From contig NZ_CP108454.1 of assembly GCF_036240795.1 (NCBI RefSeq), forward strand, positions 5,330,001 through 5,394,000: 64,000 bases of DNA, given 5' to 3'. This document shows positions 19,517 to 28,016 of this stretch, piece after piece; position 1 is the stretch's first letter, and each line of letters starts with the position of its first letter. Source of the stretch: Streptomyces sp. NBC_01268 (GTDB lineage Bacteria > Actinomycetota > Actinomycetes > Streptomycetales > Streptomycetaceae). Under the pieces are notes generated by a model. The model saw only the letters and a program-made list of their open reading frames with translations. It did not search any database and was not told the DNA's origin. A program made the position numbers and the translations under genes.

Positions 19517-20009
19517 CACGTTCCGCGAGGCGATGGCGCACCTCGCCGCCCCGCTGACCGTCGTCACCACCCGCGACGCCACCGGCCGCCGCTGGGGCTT
19601 CACCGCCAGCGCGGTGACCTCGGTCTCGATGGATCCGCCGCTCGTCCTCGTCGGCCTCGGCAACGACTCCAGCTGCCGCGAGGCGCTGAGCTCCTCGCCC
19701 GAGTTCGTCATCAACGTGCTGGGCGAGCACCACACCGAGATCGCCGGCCGCTTCGCCCGCCGCGGCGTGGACCGTTTCGCCGAGGGCGGCTTCACCACCT
19801 GGCCGGACAGCGGACTGCCCTACCTCACCGACGCCACCGCCGTGTTCCGCTGCACGGCCGTCGACCGGATACCGATGGGCGACCACCAGCTCCTCATCGG
19901 CGAGCTCACCGGTCTGCGCACCCACGGGGAGGCCAAGCCGCTCCTGTGGTACCGGCGGGGCTTCCGCGCCGCAGGCCCGACACCCGCAGGAGGAGGAGCC
20001 CCCCGATGA
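19473..20009 (+). CDS. Flavin reductase
   Basis: A 178-aa flavin reductase of the HpaC/ActVB type, with LTVVTTRDATGRRWGFTAS near the N terminus (FMN site) and FVINVLGEHHTEIAGRFA in the middle. Supplies reduced FMN to the luciferase-like monooxygenase. GTG start with AAGGAGG 6 nt upstream; that ribosome binding site lies inside the end of the transporter gene. The stop codon overlaps the start of the 91-aa gene. Confidence 0.9.
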   Translation: MSALELSPPCPVDSDTFREAMAHLAAPLTVVTTRDATGRRWGFTASAVTSVSMDPPLVLVGLGNDSSCREALSSSPEFVINVLGEHHTEIAGRFARRGVDRFAEGGFTTWPDSGLPYLTDATAVFRCTAVDRIPMGDHQLLIGELTGLRTHGEAKPLLWYRRGFRAAGPTPAGGGAPR

Positions 20010-20281
20010 CGACGAGCACCGCGACGACGATCCCCGGGGTCGTGGACGGCACCGTCACGCCCACCGTGGACGCCGAGGGCAACATCTCCCTCCACATCGA
20101 GGTACGGAACGGTCCCGGCCGCTCCGAGGGCGGCGACTACATCGAGGTCGTCCTCACCGGCGGCGACGCCCGGGCGCTCCTGGCCGCCTCCGCGGCGGCC
20201 CCGGCCCCCCGGTCCCAGGCCTTCCCCTGCTCGGTGGGCGTGCGCCTCCAGTCCGGCCCCTCCCTCTCTTCCTCCCTCTAG
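20006..20281 (+). CDS. Uncharacterised 91-aa protein within the biosynthetic operon
   Basis: A small protein I do not recognise. Its first 60 residues look like a short beta-rich domain (GTVTPTVDAEGNISLHIEV, then EGGDYIEVVLTGGDAR), followed by an Ala/Pro/Ser-rich end with one cysteine (FPCSVGV). ATG in an ATGA overlap with the flavin reductase and a good upstream AGGAGGAGG; 8 nt separate it from the desaturase gene, so it is translated with the operon. It has neither the leader-core look of a RiPP precursor nor a carrier-protein serine motif. A chaperone or accessory subunit for a neighbouring enzyme is possible. Confidence 0.7.
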   Translation: MTTSTATTIPGVVDGTVTPTVDAEGNISLHIEVRNGPGRSEGGDYIEVVLTGGDARALLAASAAAPAPRSQAFPCSVGVRLQSGPSLSSSL

Positions 20282-20289
20282 GAGTCCTC

Positions 20290-21534
20290 ATGTCCGTGAT
20301 CAACCCGGAAGCCCCCGCCACCCGCCGCGCTCCCGCGGAGCCCCGGACGCCGGCCGCCGTGGAGCCCCGGCAGAGCATGGCCGTGCTGCCCGGATTCCTC
20401 CAGTACCCGCTGACGGTCTTCACCGGCCGCGCCCTGCCGCAGCAGCGCTCGCTCGGCTGGACGCCCACCTTCCACCTGGTGACCGCGACGGGCTCGCTGC
20501 TCGCCGGACTCGCGGTCAGCATCATGGCGTACGCGCTCGGCGGCCTCGGCCTGCTGTTGCTGCTGCCCGGCTGGGCGATGACCCTGCACGGGATGCGCAA
20601 CCTCCGGATGATGGTCTACCACCAGTGCTCGCACCGGAACATGTACCGGAGCCGAAAGCCGGACAAGGCCATCGGCCACGCGATATCGAGCCTGCTCGTC
20701 ATCCAGAACTTCGCCCGCTACAGCCGCGAGCACGTCGCCGACCACCACGCCACCGGCCACATGACGCTCCAGGACCCCACGGTCCAGGCCTTCCTGGTCA
20801 GCCTGAACATGCACCCGGGCATGACCCGCCGCCAGATGTGGCGCCGGCTCCTCCTGAAGCTGGTCTCGCCGCGCTTCCACTTCGCGTTCGGCGTCTCCCG
20901 CGTGCTGTCCTTCTCCAAGGACTCGGCCCGCAGCGAGAAGGTCACCGCCCTCGCGCTGTACGGCACCGCCGTCGCCGCGACCGTCCTGACCGGCACCTGG
21001 CAGGCCCTGCTCGTCGTCTGGTTCGTGCCGCTCGTCCCGCTCTTCCAGATCAGCAACACCCTGCGCCTGTGCGTGAAGCACACCTTCCCGGTCGCGGGCC
21101 TGGAGGACCGGCGCAGCCGCGCGTACTTCACCTCGCTCACCAACGCGATCTTCATCGGCGACCGCGCCCCCTCGCCCGAGCTGCCGGCCGCCCGGCGCGC
21201 CCTCGCCTGGAGCCGCTGGACCCTGCGGATGCTGTTCGTGCACGCCCCGTCCCGCTACCTGGTGCTGACCGGTGACACGGTCGTCCACGACTACCACCAC
21301 CGCCACCCGCGCAGCGCCGACTGGTCCAACTACATCTTCGCCCGCCAGCAGGACGCCGAGGAGGCCGTCGCCGCCGGAGACCCCAACCGCCCGCCGTACC
21401 ACGAGGTGTGGGGCCTGGTGCCCGCGATCAGCTTCGTCTTCGACTCGCTGGCCGTCGCCGACGCCGAGGAGTTCGACGTGAAGCGCCTGAAGTCCGTCAG
21501 CAAGCGCGAGCTGTTCGCCGCCTTCGACGACTGA
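20290..21534 (+). CDS. Membrane fatty-acid-desaturase-like diiron oxidase
   Basis: A 414-aa membrane protein with the three histidine boxes of integral-membrane desaturases/hydroxylases: HQCSH (near residue 115), HVADHH (near 150) and HDYHH (near 335), with four or so hydrophobic helices around them. In this superfamily the boxes hold two irons that desaturate, hydroxylate or form alkynes on acyl or other aliphatic chains. No fatty acid synthase, acyl carrier protein or acyl-CoA ligase gene lies in the cluster, so the substrate may be an amino-acid-derived chain. ATG with TAGGAGT 5 nt before. The ferredoxin pair upstream could feed it. Confidence 0.86.
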   Translation: MSVINPEAPATRRAPAEPRTPAAVEPRQSMAVLPGFLQYPLTVFTGRALPQQRSLGWTPTFHLVTATGSLLAGLAVSIMAYALGGLGLLLLLPGWAMTLHGMRNLRMMVYHQCSHRNMYRSRKPDKAIGHAISSLLVIQNFARYSREHVADHHATGHMTLQDPTVQAFLVSLNMHPGMTRRQMWRRLLLKLVSPRFHFAFGVSRVLSFSKDSARSEKVTALALYGTAVAATVLTGTWQALLVVWFVPLVPLFQISNTLRLCVKHTFPVAGLEDRRSRAYFTSLTNAIFIGDRAPSPELPAARRALAWSRWTLRMLFVHAPSRYLVLTGDTVVHDYHHRHPRSADWSNYIFARQQDAEEAVAAGDPNRPPYHEVWGLVPAISFVFDSLAVADAEEFDVKRLKSVSKRELFAAFDD

Positions 21535-21597
21535 CCGGCCCGCGCGCCGCGCACCGCCCGCCACCCACCTCCCCCCTCCGGATTCAGGAACCCATCG

Positions 21598-22062
21598 ATG
21601 CGAACCACCTCCCACCAGGAACCAGCGGCTCGTACGGTCATCCTCGGCGTCGCCGCCAGTGACAGCCACGCCGTGGCCAACCACCTCATCGCCTACTCGC
21701 TGCGCGGGCTCGGCTACGACGTCGTCAACCTCGGCACCTGCACCCCGGTCGACGAGTTCGCCGAGGCGTGCGCCCAGCACCCCGAGGCCGAGGCCGTCGT
21801 CATCGGCAGCCTCAACGGGCACGTCCACGAGGACCTGCGCGGCCTCGACCGGGCCAAGCAGTCCGGCCGGATCGCCTGCCCGGTGATAGTCGGCGGCAAC
21901 CTGTCGGTCGGCAGCCACAAGGACGGCTCCTCGCACGAGCGCCTGTACGCGGCCGGGGTCGACCACATCCTGTCCGACCCCTCCGAACTGCCGGGCCTGC
22001 TCGACGCGCTGCGCGCCGACCGCGAGCGCACCGCCGTGACCTCCGGGCGGGCGGCGTCATGA
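21598..22062 (+). CDS. Glutamate mutase small (cobalamin-binding) subunit
   Basis: A 154-aa B12-binding domain. The cobalamin signature DxHxxG appears as DSHAVAN, with the final Gly replaced by Ala; the rest follows MutS/GlmS closely ([16 protein letters not shown], then [10 protein letters not shown]). With the large subunit encoded next, it converts L-glutamate to (2S,3S)-3-methylaspartate using adenosylcobalamin. The Ala replacement sits on the cobalamin loop and may alter binding. ATG start; ATGA overlap with the large-subunit gene gives matched expression. Confidence 0.9.
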   Translation: MRTTSHQEPAARTVILGVAASDSHAVANHLIAYSLRGLGYDVVNLGTCTPVDEFAEACAQHPEAEAVVIGSLNGHVHEDLRGLDRAKQSGRIACPVIVGGNLSVGSHKDGSSHERLYAAGVDHILSDPSELPGLLDALRADRERTAVTSGRAAS

Positions 22063-23525
22063 GCCTGACCTCCCTCCCGGCCCGGGGCACGGCCCCGCAC
22101 CCCGACCTGGCGGCGGCGCCGCTGCCGACGCCGGCCGAGTCCGCCGCGTACATCCGCTCGCTCGGCAAGCCCACCGCGGCCGAGGTCCTCGACCGCTGCC
22201 GCGCCCAGGGCCGGGTGGCCATCCAGCCCCGCTGCGGCGTCGGCGGGCACGAGGAGATGAAGGCGCTCCTCGCGACCCTGGAGGCCGAGGCCAAGCCCGA
22301 CATCCTCACCCTGACCATCGACTCGCACACCCGGCTGCTGCGCTTCGAGGAGGCCCTGCGCACCCTCAACCTGCGTCCCGCCGACCTCAACGGCTACCCG
22401 ATGGTGGCGCACGGCTGGCAGCGCGGCCGCGAGCTCAACGAGCTGGTCGCGGCGCCGCTGGAGATCCGGCACGGCTCGCCGGACGCCCGTACCCTCTTCG
22501 ACGTGTCCGTGGCCTCCGGCATCACCTCCTTCGAGGGCGGCGGCATCTCGTACAACCTGCCCTACTCGAAGGCGGTGCCGCTCGCCGAGTCGCTCGGCGC
22601 CTGGCAGGACGTCGACCGGCGCTGCGGCGAGCTCGCCGAGCACGGCGTGGTCGTCGACCGGGAGCTGTTCGGCACGCTGACCGCCGTGCTCGTGCCGCCG
22701 TCGATCAGCCTCGCCGTCAGCGTCCTGGAGGCGGTGCTCGCCGCCCGGGCCGGGGTGCGCTGCATCTCCGTGGCCTACCCGCAGGGCGGCCACCTCGCCC
22801 AGGACGTCGCGGCCCTGCGCGCCATCGCCGTGCTCGCCGAGCGCTACCTGCCGGCCGACGTCACGGTCCACGCGGTGCTCCACGAGTTCATGGGCGTCTT
22901 CCCGCGCGACCGGGGCAACGCCGAGGACCTGATCTTCTACGGCGCCCTGGTCGCCCGGCTCGGCGGCGCCTCCAAGCTGATCACCAAGACCCACCAGGAG
23001 GCGTACGGGATCCCCGACACCGCCGCCAACGTGGAGGGTCTGCGGCTCGCCGACCGCGCCAACTCGCCCCTGCTGGACTTCATCAGGGTCGACGAGGACC
23101 AGGTCGCCCGGGAACTGGACTGGATCCTCGCGGAGGTCGCCGACCTCGTCGAGCCGCTCCTCGCCCAGCCCGACCTGATCGGGGCGATCGTCGAGGCCTT
23201 CGCGGAGGGCCGGCTCGACATCCCGTTCAGCGCCAGCCGGTACGCCCGCTCCGACCTCATCCCGCGGCGCGACCGCTCGGGCGCCATCCGCTACCTGTCC
23301 ACCGGTGCCCTGCCCTTTTCGGCCGCCCACCTGGCCCGCAACACCGAGCTCCTGCACGCGGTGGACGGCCCGGACCCCGCCCTGGACGCGCTGATGCGCG
23401 GACTGACGGGCGACATCAACCACTTCCGCCACGTGTTCCAGGAGGAGGAGCGGCCCGCCGCCGCCTCCACCGCCCCCGTCCCCGCCCCCGACCCCGCCGC
23501 CGTGCCCACCGAACCGAGGAACTGA
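22059..23525 (+). CDS. Glutamate mutase large (epsilon) subunit
   Basis: A 488-aa TIM-barrel subunit of methylaspartate mutase. Conserved stretches matching MutE/Glm[25 protein letters not shown], the substrate-binding [38 protein letters not shown] and MDIPFGPSKY-equivalent [11 protein letters not shown]. All regions needed for catalysis look present. A 35-residue Ala/Pro-rich tail is added at the C terminus. Both subunits are also found in pathways that put 3-methylaspartate or its decarboxylation product into natural products (vicenistatin, friulimicin). No ammonia lyase for glutamate fermentation is nearby, so a biosynthetic role is favoured. Confidence 0.93.
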   Translation: MSLTSLPARGTAPHPDLAAAPLPTPAESAAYIRSLGKPTAAEVLDRCRAQGRVAIQPRCGVGGHEEMKALLATLEAEAKPDILTLTIDSHTRLLRFEEALRTLNLRPADLNGYPMVAHGWQRGRELNELVAAPLEIRHGSPDARTLFDVSVASGITSFEGGGISYNLPYSKAVPLAESLGAWQDVDRRCGELAEHGVVVDRELFGTLTAVLVPPSISLAVSVLEAVLAARAGVRCISVAYPQGGHLAQDVAALRAIAVLAERYLPADVTVHAVLHEFMGVFPRDRGNAEDLIFYGALVARLGGASKLITKTHQEAYGIPDTAANVEGLRLADRANSPLLDFIRVDEDQVARELDWILAEVADLVEPLLAQPDLIGAIVEAFAEGRLDIPFSASRYARSDLIPRRDRSGAIRYLSTGALPFSAAHLARNTELLHAVDGPDPALDALMRGLTGDINHFRHVFQEEERPAAASTAPVPAPDPAAVPTEPRN

Positions 23526-23530
23526 TCCCG

Positions 23531-24493
23531 ATGCGAGCCGTCCATGTCACCGAGGCCGGTGCCCCCTCCGCCCTCACCCTCGCCGAGCTGCCCGAACCGG
23601 CCGCCCTCCCGGGCCAGGTCGTCGTCCGCAACGCCGCCATCGGCCTCAACTTCATCGACGTCTACTACCGCAACGGCACCTACCCCGCCCCGTACCCGCT
23701 CGTCCCCGGCCAGGAGGCGGCCGGCATCGTGACCGCCGTCGGCGAGGGCGTCGACGAGGTCACCCCGGGCGACCGGGTCGCCTACGCGACCCAGCTCGGC
23801 GCGTACGCCGAGTTCACGGCCGTCCCGGCGGCCAAGCTGGTCTCCGTACCCGAGACCGTCACCCTGGACGACGCGGCGGCCGTGCTGCTCCAGGGCCTGG
23901 CCGCGCACTACCTCAGCCACACCAGCCACCCGGTGGCGCCCGGCGAGACCGTCGTCGTCCTCGCCGCCGCCGGCGGCCTCGGACAGCTGCTCGTGCAGCT
24001 GGCCGCCCACCGGGGCGCCACCGTCGTCGCCGTCGCCTCCACCGAGGAGAAGCGCGCGACCGCCCTCGCCGCCGGCGCCCACCACGCCGTCCCCTACGAG
24101 GGCTTCGCGGAGGCCGTCCGCGAACTCACCGGCGGCGAGGGCGCGCACGCGGTGTACGACTCGGTCGGCGCGGCCACCTTCGAGACCAGCGTCAAGGCGC
24201 TGCGCCGCCGCGGCACCCTCGTCGTCTGCGGGCTCTCCAGCGGCCCCGTCCCGCCCTTCGACGTGGAGCTGCTGCGCACCTCCGGCTCGCTCTACCTCAC
24301 CCGCCCGACCCTCGCCGACCACGTGCCGGACGCCGCCTCGCTGCGGGCGGCGGCGGCCGAGCTCTTCCGCTACGTCGCCCAGGGCGTCGTCCGCCCCGAG
24401 GTGGGCGCGCGGCTCCCGCTGGCCGACGCGGCGAAGGCGCACGAGCTGCTCGAAGGCCGCGGCACCACCGGCAAGGTGCTGCTGACGCCATGA
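23531..24493 (+). CDS. Zinc-independent quinone oxidoreductase-like MDR protein
   Basis: A 320-aa medium-chain reductase of the QOR/enoyl reductase group. N-terminal GroES-like domain with NFIDVYYRNGTYP and PGQEAAGIVTAVG, then the NADPH motif VLAAAGGLGQLLVQLAA. There are no structural or catalytic zinc cysteines. It probably reduces an activated double bond or quinone-like intermediate of the pathway. Starts 5 nt after the glutamate mutase gene with its ribosome site inside it, and overlaps the next gene by 4 nt, so it belongs to the operon. Confidence 0.88.
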   Translation: MRAVHVTEAGAPSALTLAELPEPAALPGQVVVRNAAIGLNFIDVYYRNGTYPAPYPLVPGQEAAGIVTAVGEGVDEVTPGDRVAYATQLGAYAEFTAVPAAKLVSVPETVTLDDAAAVLLQGLAAHYLSHTSHPVAPGETVVVLAAAGGLGQLLVQLAAHRGATVVAVASTEEKRATALAAGAHHAVPYEGFAEAVRELTGGEGAHAVYDSVGAATFETSVKALRRRGTLVVCGLSSGPVPPFDVELLRTSGSLYLTRPTLADHVPDAASLRAAAAELFRYVAQGVVRPEVGARLPLADAAKAHELLEGRGTTGKVLLTP

Positions 24494-25584
24494 GTGTCGA
24501 CATCGGAACGAGCGCGCCGACCGGCGTGAGCACGAGCACCGGCCCGGCCGTCGCCCCCCAGGGCAAGGCGGCCGGCGGCCGGGGCCTCGGCGTGGTCCCG
24601 GCACCGGTCCTCATGCTCATCGGCATGGTCAGCACCCAGCTGGGCGCGGCCTTCGCCAAGCAGCTGTTCGGCACGGTGGGGCCGGCGACGGTCACCCTGA
24701 TGCGGCTCGGCTTCTCGGCCCTCGTCCTGCTGCTGTGGTGGCGGCCCTCCGTGCGCCTGGACCGGCGCACGGCGGGCGCGGTGGCGGCGCTGGGCGTGGC
24801 CATCGCGGGCATGAACATCTGCTTCTACCTGGCCATGGCCCGGATGCCGGTCGGCGTGGCGCTGACCGTCGGCATGGCGGGCCCCCTCGCGGTCGCGGGC
24901 TTCGCCTCGCGCCGCGCCGCGGACCGCCTCTGGATCGTGCTCGCCGCGCTCGGCATCGCGCTGCTCGGCTGGCAGGGCGGCGCGGCGGGCCTCACCGGCC
25001 TGCTCATCGCGCTGGCCTGCGCCGTCTTCTGGGGCTCGTACGTGCCGCTGTCGGCCAGGGTCGGGGCGGTGCTGCCGGGCGGCGGCGGGCTCGCGCTGGC
25101 CATGGCCTTCGGCACCCTCTGCTCGCTGCCGGCCGGACTCGCCGAGGGCGCGGCCTCGCTGGCCCGGCCCGAGGTGCTGGCGTTCGGCTTCGGTGTCGCG
25201 ATGCTGTCCTCGCTCGTCCCGTACACCTGCGAGATGGAGACGCTGCGCCGCGTGTCCGCCACGGTCTTCGGGGTGCTCCTCAGCCTGGAACCGGCGATCG
25301 GCGCCCTGGTCGCCCTGGCCGTGCTGAGCGAGACGCTCTCGCCGGCCCAGGTGGCGGGCCTGGTCGCGGTGGTCGTCGCCTCGATCGGCGTCATCCGCGG
25401 TTCCCGCAAGGCGGCGGGCCCTGAGCGGGACCTGCGGGAGGCGTCCCTCCAGGCCTCGCTCCAGGCCGCCCCGGCGGCTCCTCCGACGAGCTCCTCGCGG
25501 GCCGCCCCGCACGTCTCTGAGCACTCCCCTCCGCACCTGTCTCCCGCTCCTCCCACCCTCACCGAAGGAACCGACAAGTCATGA
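24490..25584 (+). CDS. EamA/DMT-family transporter (RhtA-like)
   Basis: A 364-aa protein with about ten hydrophobic helices in two EamA repeats (first around LMRLGFSALVLLLWW, second around CAVFWGSYVPL and the end VFGVLLSLEPAIGALVAL). It resembles the RhtA threonine/homoserine exporter group. Flanked by charged or Ser/Pro-rich termini. In this setting it may export an amino acid-like product or intermediate, as a second exit route beside the MFS pump. ATG in an ATGA overlap; its own stop overlaps the decarboxylase start. Confidence 0.87.
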   Translation: MSVDIGTSAPTGVSTSTGPAVAPQGKAAGGRGLGVVPAPVLMLIGMVSTQLGAAFAKQLFGTVGPATVTLMRLGFSALVLLLWWRPSVRLDRRTAGAVAALGVAIAGMNICFYLAMARMPVGVALTVGMAGPLAVAGFASRRAADRLWIVLAALGIALLGWQGGAAGLTGLLIALACAVFWGSYVPLSARVGAVLPGGGGLALAMAFGTLCSLPAGLAEGAASLARPEVLAFGFGVAMLSSLVPYTCEMETLRRVSATVFGVLLSLEPAIGALVALAVLSETLSPAQVAGLVAVVVASIGVIRGSRKAAGPERDLREASLQASLQAAPAAPPTSSSRAAPHVSEHSPPHLSPAPPTLTEGTDKS

Positions 25585-27092
25585 TCACCACCGGCAGCAA
25601 CGCAGCTCTCGCGGGCCGTCCCGAGGGGCTGGAGCAGCTCAGGGGCCTCCTGGACACGGTGCTCGGCGCCCTCGGTGACGCCGCTCTCAAGCGGGGCGGC
25701 CCGGTCGCGGCCGGCGGCCCCGAGGCGGCGGTGGCCGCGGTGGGCGAGGTGCTGGGCGGCGGGCGGTTCCTCGCCGAGGAGCCCAGCGCCGAGCGGGTGA
25801 CGGAGCTGTTCGAGGCGTACGCCCGCTGGTCCGTGGACCTCACGCACCCGTCGGCCGTGGCCCGCATGCAGTGCGCCCCGACGGCCGCGTCCGCCGCCGC
25901 CGAGCTGCTCGCCGCCTCGCTCAACCAGTCGCTGCACGCCTGGGAGAGCGGCCCCTTCGCGCTCGAACTGGAGCGGCGGCTGATCGCGGAGATGGCCTCC
26001 TGGGTCGGCTTCGGCCCCGAGGCCGGCGGCACCCTGACGCCCGGCGGCTCCATCTCCAACCTGATGGGCCTGCTGTTCAGCCGGGACCGCGCGCTGAAGG
26101 AGGGCGGCGAGGTGTCGGCGAACGGGCTCGCGGGCCGCGCGGTCCGCCCGCGCATCCTGTGCTCCGCCGCCGCGCACTTCTCGGTCGCCCGGGCCGCCGG
26201 CTTCCTCGGCCTCGGCCGGTCCGCCGTGGTGAAGGTGCCGGTGGACGACCGGGGCCGGATGCTCGCCGACGAGGCCCGCCGGATCGTCGAGGGCTTCGCG
26301 CCCGACGAGGTGCCCGTCGCCCTCGTCGCCACGGCCGGCACCACCGACCACGGCTCCTTCGACCCGCTGCCCGAACTGGCCGACCTCGCGGCCGAGTTCG
26401 GCATCTGGCTGCACGTCGACGCCGCGTACGGCATCGGCGCGCTGTTCTCGCCGAAGCTGGCCCCGCTCCTGGACGGCCTCGGCCGGGCCGACTCGGTCGC
26501 CTTCGACCTGCACAAGTTCGGCTGGGTCCCGGCCTCGTCGAGCGTGGTCGTGGTGCGCGACCGGCGGCACATGGAGTGCCTGGACGAGCAGGCCGTCTAC
26601 CTCAACCCGTCCGACGACGAGGCCCTCGGCTTCACCGCCCTGCTCGGCACCTCGCTCCAGACCACCCGCCGCTCCGACGCCCTCAAGATGGCCGCCACCC
26701 TGCTCACCGTCGGGCGCGAGGGCATGGGCGCCTGGGTGGACGCCTGCCACGAGCAGGCGCGCCACGCCGCGCGCCGGGTCGCCGCCACCGAGGGCCTGGA
26801 GCTCGTCGCGGACCCGCTGCTCAGCACGGTCATCTTCCGCTGCGCGCCCGTCGACGGGATCCCGGTGGACGACGAGAGCGCCTGGAACGCGGCGGTGCGG
26901 CGCCGGCTGATGACGGACGGCCGCGCCCTGCTCGCCCGTACGAAGATCGCCGGCCCCGACGGCACCCCGCGGGTGCACCTGAAGCTGGTCTTCCTCAACC
27001 CGACGACGACCGAGGACGACATCGACGCCCTGGTGGCGGACGTCGCGGCCGCGGCCCGCGGGCTCGCCCGGGAGGCGGTAGCGGAGCGTTAG
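25581..27092 (+). CDS. PLP-dependent group II amino acid decarboxylase
   Basis: A 503-aa aromatic-L-amino-acid/glutamate-type decarboxylase fold. Visible: GTLTPGGSISNLMGL (PLP phosphate site), HVDAAYGIGA (Asp to pyridine N) and the Schiff-base lysine K312 in FDLHKFGWVP. Closest in type to diaminobutyrate/aspartate-like decarboxylases and, by context, to VinO, which decarboxylates a 3-methylaspartyl intermediate in vicenistatin biosynthesis. With the glutamate mutase genes it could yield 3-amino-2-methylpropionate. Last gene of the run, start overlapping the transporter stop. Substrate is inference. Confidence 0.88.
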   Translation: MITTGSNAALAGRPEGLEQLRGLLDTVLGALGDAALKRGGPVAAGGPEAAVAAVGEVLGGGRFLAEEPSAERVTELFEAYARWSVDLTHPSAVARMQCAPTAASAAAELLAASLNQSLHAWESGPFALELERRLIAEMASWVGFGPEAGGTLTPGGSISNLMGLLFSRDRALKEGGEVSANGLAGRAVRPRILCSAAAHFSVARAAGFLGLGRSAVVKVPVDDRGRMLADEARRIVEGFAPDEVPVALVATAGTTDHGSFDPLPELADLAAEFGIWLHVDAAYGIGALFSPKLAPLLDGLGRADSVAFDLHKFGWVPASSSVVVVRDRRHMECLDEQAVYLNPSDDEALGFTALLGTSLQTTRRSDALKMAATLLTVGREGMGAWVDACHEQARHAARRVAATEGLELVADPLLSTVIFRCAPVDGIPVDDESAWNAAVRRRLMTDGRALLARTKIAGPDGTPRVHLKLVFLNPTTTEDDIDALVADVAAAARGLAREAVAER

Positions 27093-27135
27093 CGGTACGC
27101 AAGCGGGACGGCAGGGCCGGAAGGGAAGGTAGGTG

Positions 27136-27163
27136 GTGTCGGCACCGAGCACGGTGCCGGCGC
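27136..27163 (+). terminator. Possible terminator at the end of the biosynthetic run
   Basis: A 12-bp stem (two G-U pairs) around GCACCG-AGCA-CGGTGC, 43 nt after the decarboxylase stop. No T-run follows. It may equally be 5' untranslated structure of the next gene, which starts 36 nt further on. Confidence 0.4.
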
Positions 27164-27199
27164 ACCGACCGACCTTCTGTTCCACGGGGGAGAACCACC

Positions 27200-27949
27200 A
27201 TGCGTACCCAGCGTAAGAACACCGTCCTCGCGGTCACCGCCGCCGCCGTCCTCTCGCTCGGCCTCACCGCCTGCGGTGGCGGCGACGACGCCGGAAGCCG
27301 CGACGAGGGCGCCGCCGCCCAGTCCCAGTCCCAGAACCAGGCCGGCGGCAGCACCGGCGGCAGCGCCACCGGCGGCTCGACGAAGGGCGCGTCCTCGACG
27401 GGCGGCTCCACGACCGGCGGCTCCACGGCGGGCGGCTCGACCGGCGGCTCCACCACCGGCGGTTCGACGGGCGGGGGCTCCGCCCAGAACGCCTCCAGCT
27501 CCAAGTCCGCGGCCAAGGCCCCGGCCTGCGCCTACAACGACGTGAAGATCACGGCGGCGAAGGCCGACGAGACGCCCACCGAGCACATCACCCTCACCGC
27601 CACCAACACCTCGGGCAAGACCTGCCGCCTCGACGGCTACCCGCTGATCGCCTTCGGCCCGATCCAGACCGCCAAGGACGTCCCGGCCGTCGCCAAGAGC
27701 AAGCCGGCCGCCCCGGTCGTCCTGCAGCCGGGCACGCCCGCGTACGCCAACGTGCGGATCGCGCTCGGCGGCGCGCACGAGGACAACAAGGTGGTCACCA
27801 GCTTCAACGTGAACCTCTTCGCGGGCTCCGACCCCGCCGAGGGCAGCGTCGTCGTCAAGGCCCCGGCGGGCGGCCTGGCCGTCGACGAGGCCGTCGCGAA
27901 GACCGGCTACTGGACGTACGAGCTCCGCAACGGCGCCGACGAGTTCTGA
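27200..27949 (+). CDS. Secreted lipoprotein, DUF4232-like
   Basis: A 249-aa exported lipoprotein. The signal peptide ends in the lipobox LTAC (lipidated Cys near residue 25). Residues about 35-100 are a flexible Gly/Ser/Thr linker built of repeated GGST units. The C-terminal 140 residues (ACAYNDVKITA, NTSGKTCRLDGYPLIAF) match the actinobacterial DUF4232 domain, with the two cysteines probably forming a disulfide. ATG with GGGGGAGAA upstream. Function unknown; outside the cell, anchored to the membrane. Probably not part of the cluster. Confidence 0.85.
   Translation: MRTQRKNTVLAVTAAAVLSLGLTACGGGDDAGSRDEGAAAQSQSQNQAGGSTGGSATGGSTKGASSTGGSTTGGSTAGGSTGGSTTGGSTGGGSAQNASSSKSAAKAPACAYNDVKITAAKADETPTEHITLTATNTSGKTCRLDGYPLIAFGPIQTAKDVPAVAKSKPAAPVVLQPGTPAYANVRIALGGAHEDNKVVTSFNVNLFAGSDPAEGSVVVKAPAGGLAVDEAVAKTGYWTYELRNGADEF
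27344..27484 (+). repeat. Coding repeat for GGST-rich linker
   Basis: About a dozen imperfect copies of a 12-base unit of the GGCGGCTCCACG type, encoding GGST/GGSTT. A low-complexity spacer that lifts the DUF4232 domain away from the membrane. The unit number is prone to slippage, so length variation between strains is expected. Confidence 0.8.
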
Positions 27950-28016
27950 TCGGGGAGCGCCCCGCGCCCGTCGCGGAGCGCGCCCCCTCCCGGACCGACT
28001 GAGCCGCCTGCCCCCG

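Noticed and set aside
20006..20281. The 91-aa protein as a RiPP precursor for the ATP-grasp enzymes
   Set aside because: No leader-core arrangement, no repeated acidic or Thr/Lys-rich core, and a domain-like N-terminal half; kept as unknown.
27344..27484. Intergenic satellite repeat
   Set aside because: The repeat is in frame inside the lipoprotein gene and encodes a GGST linker.
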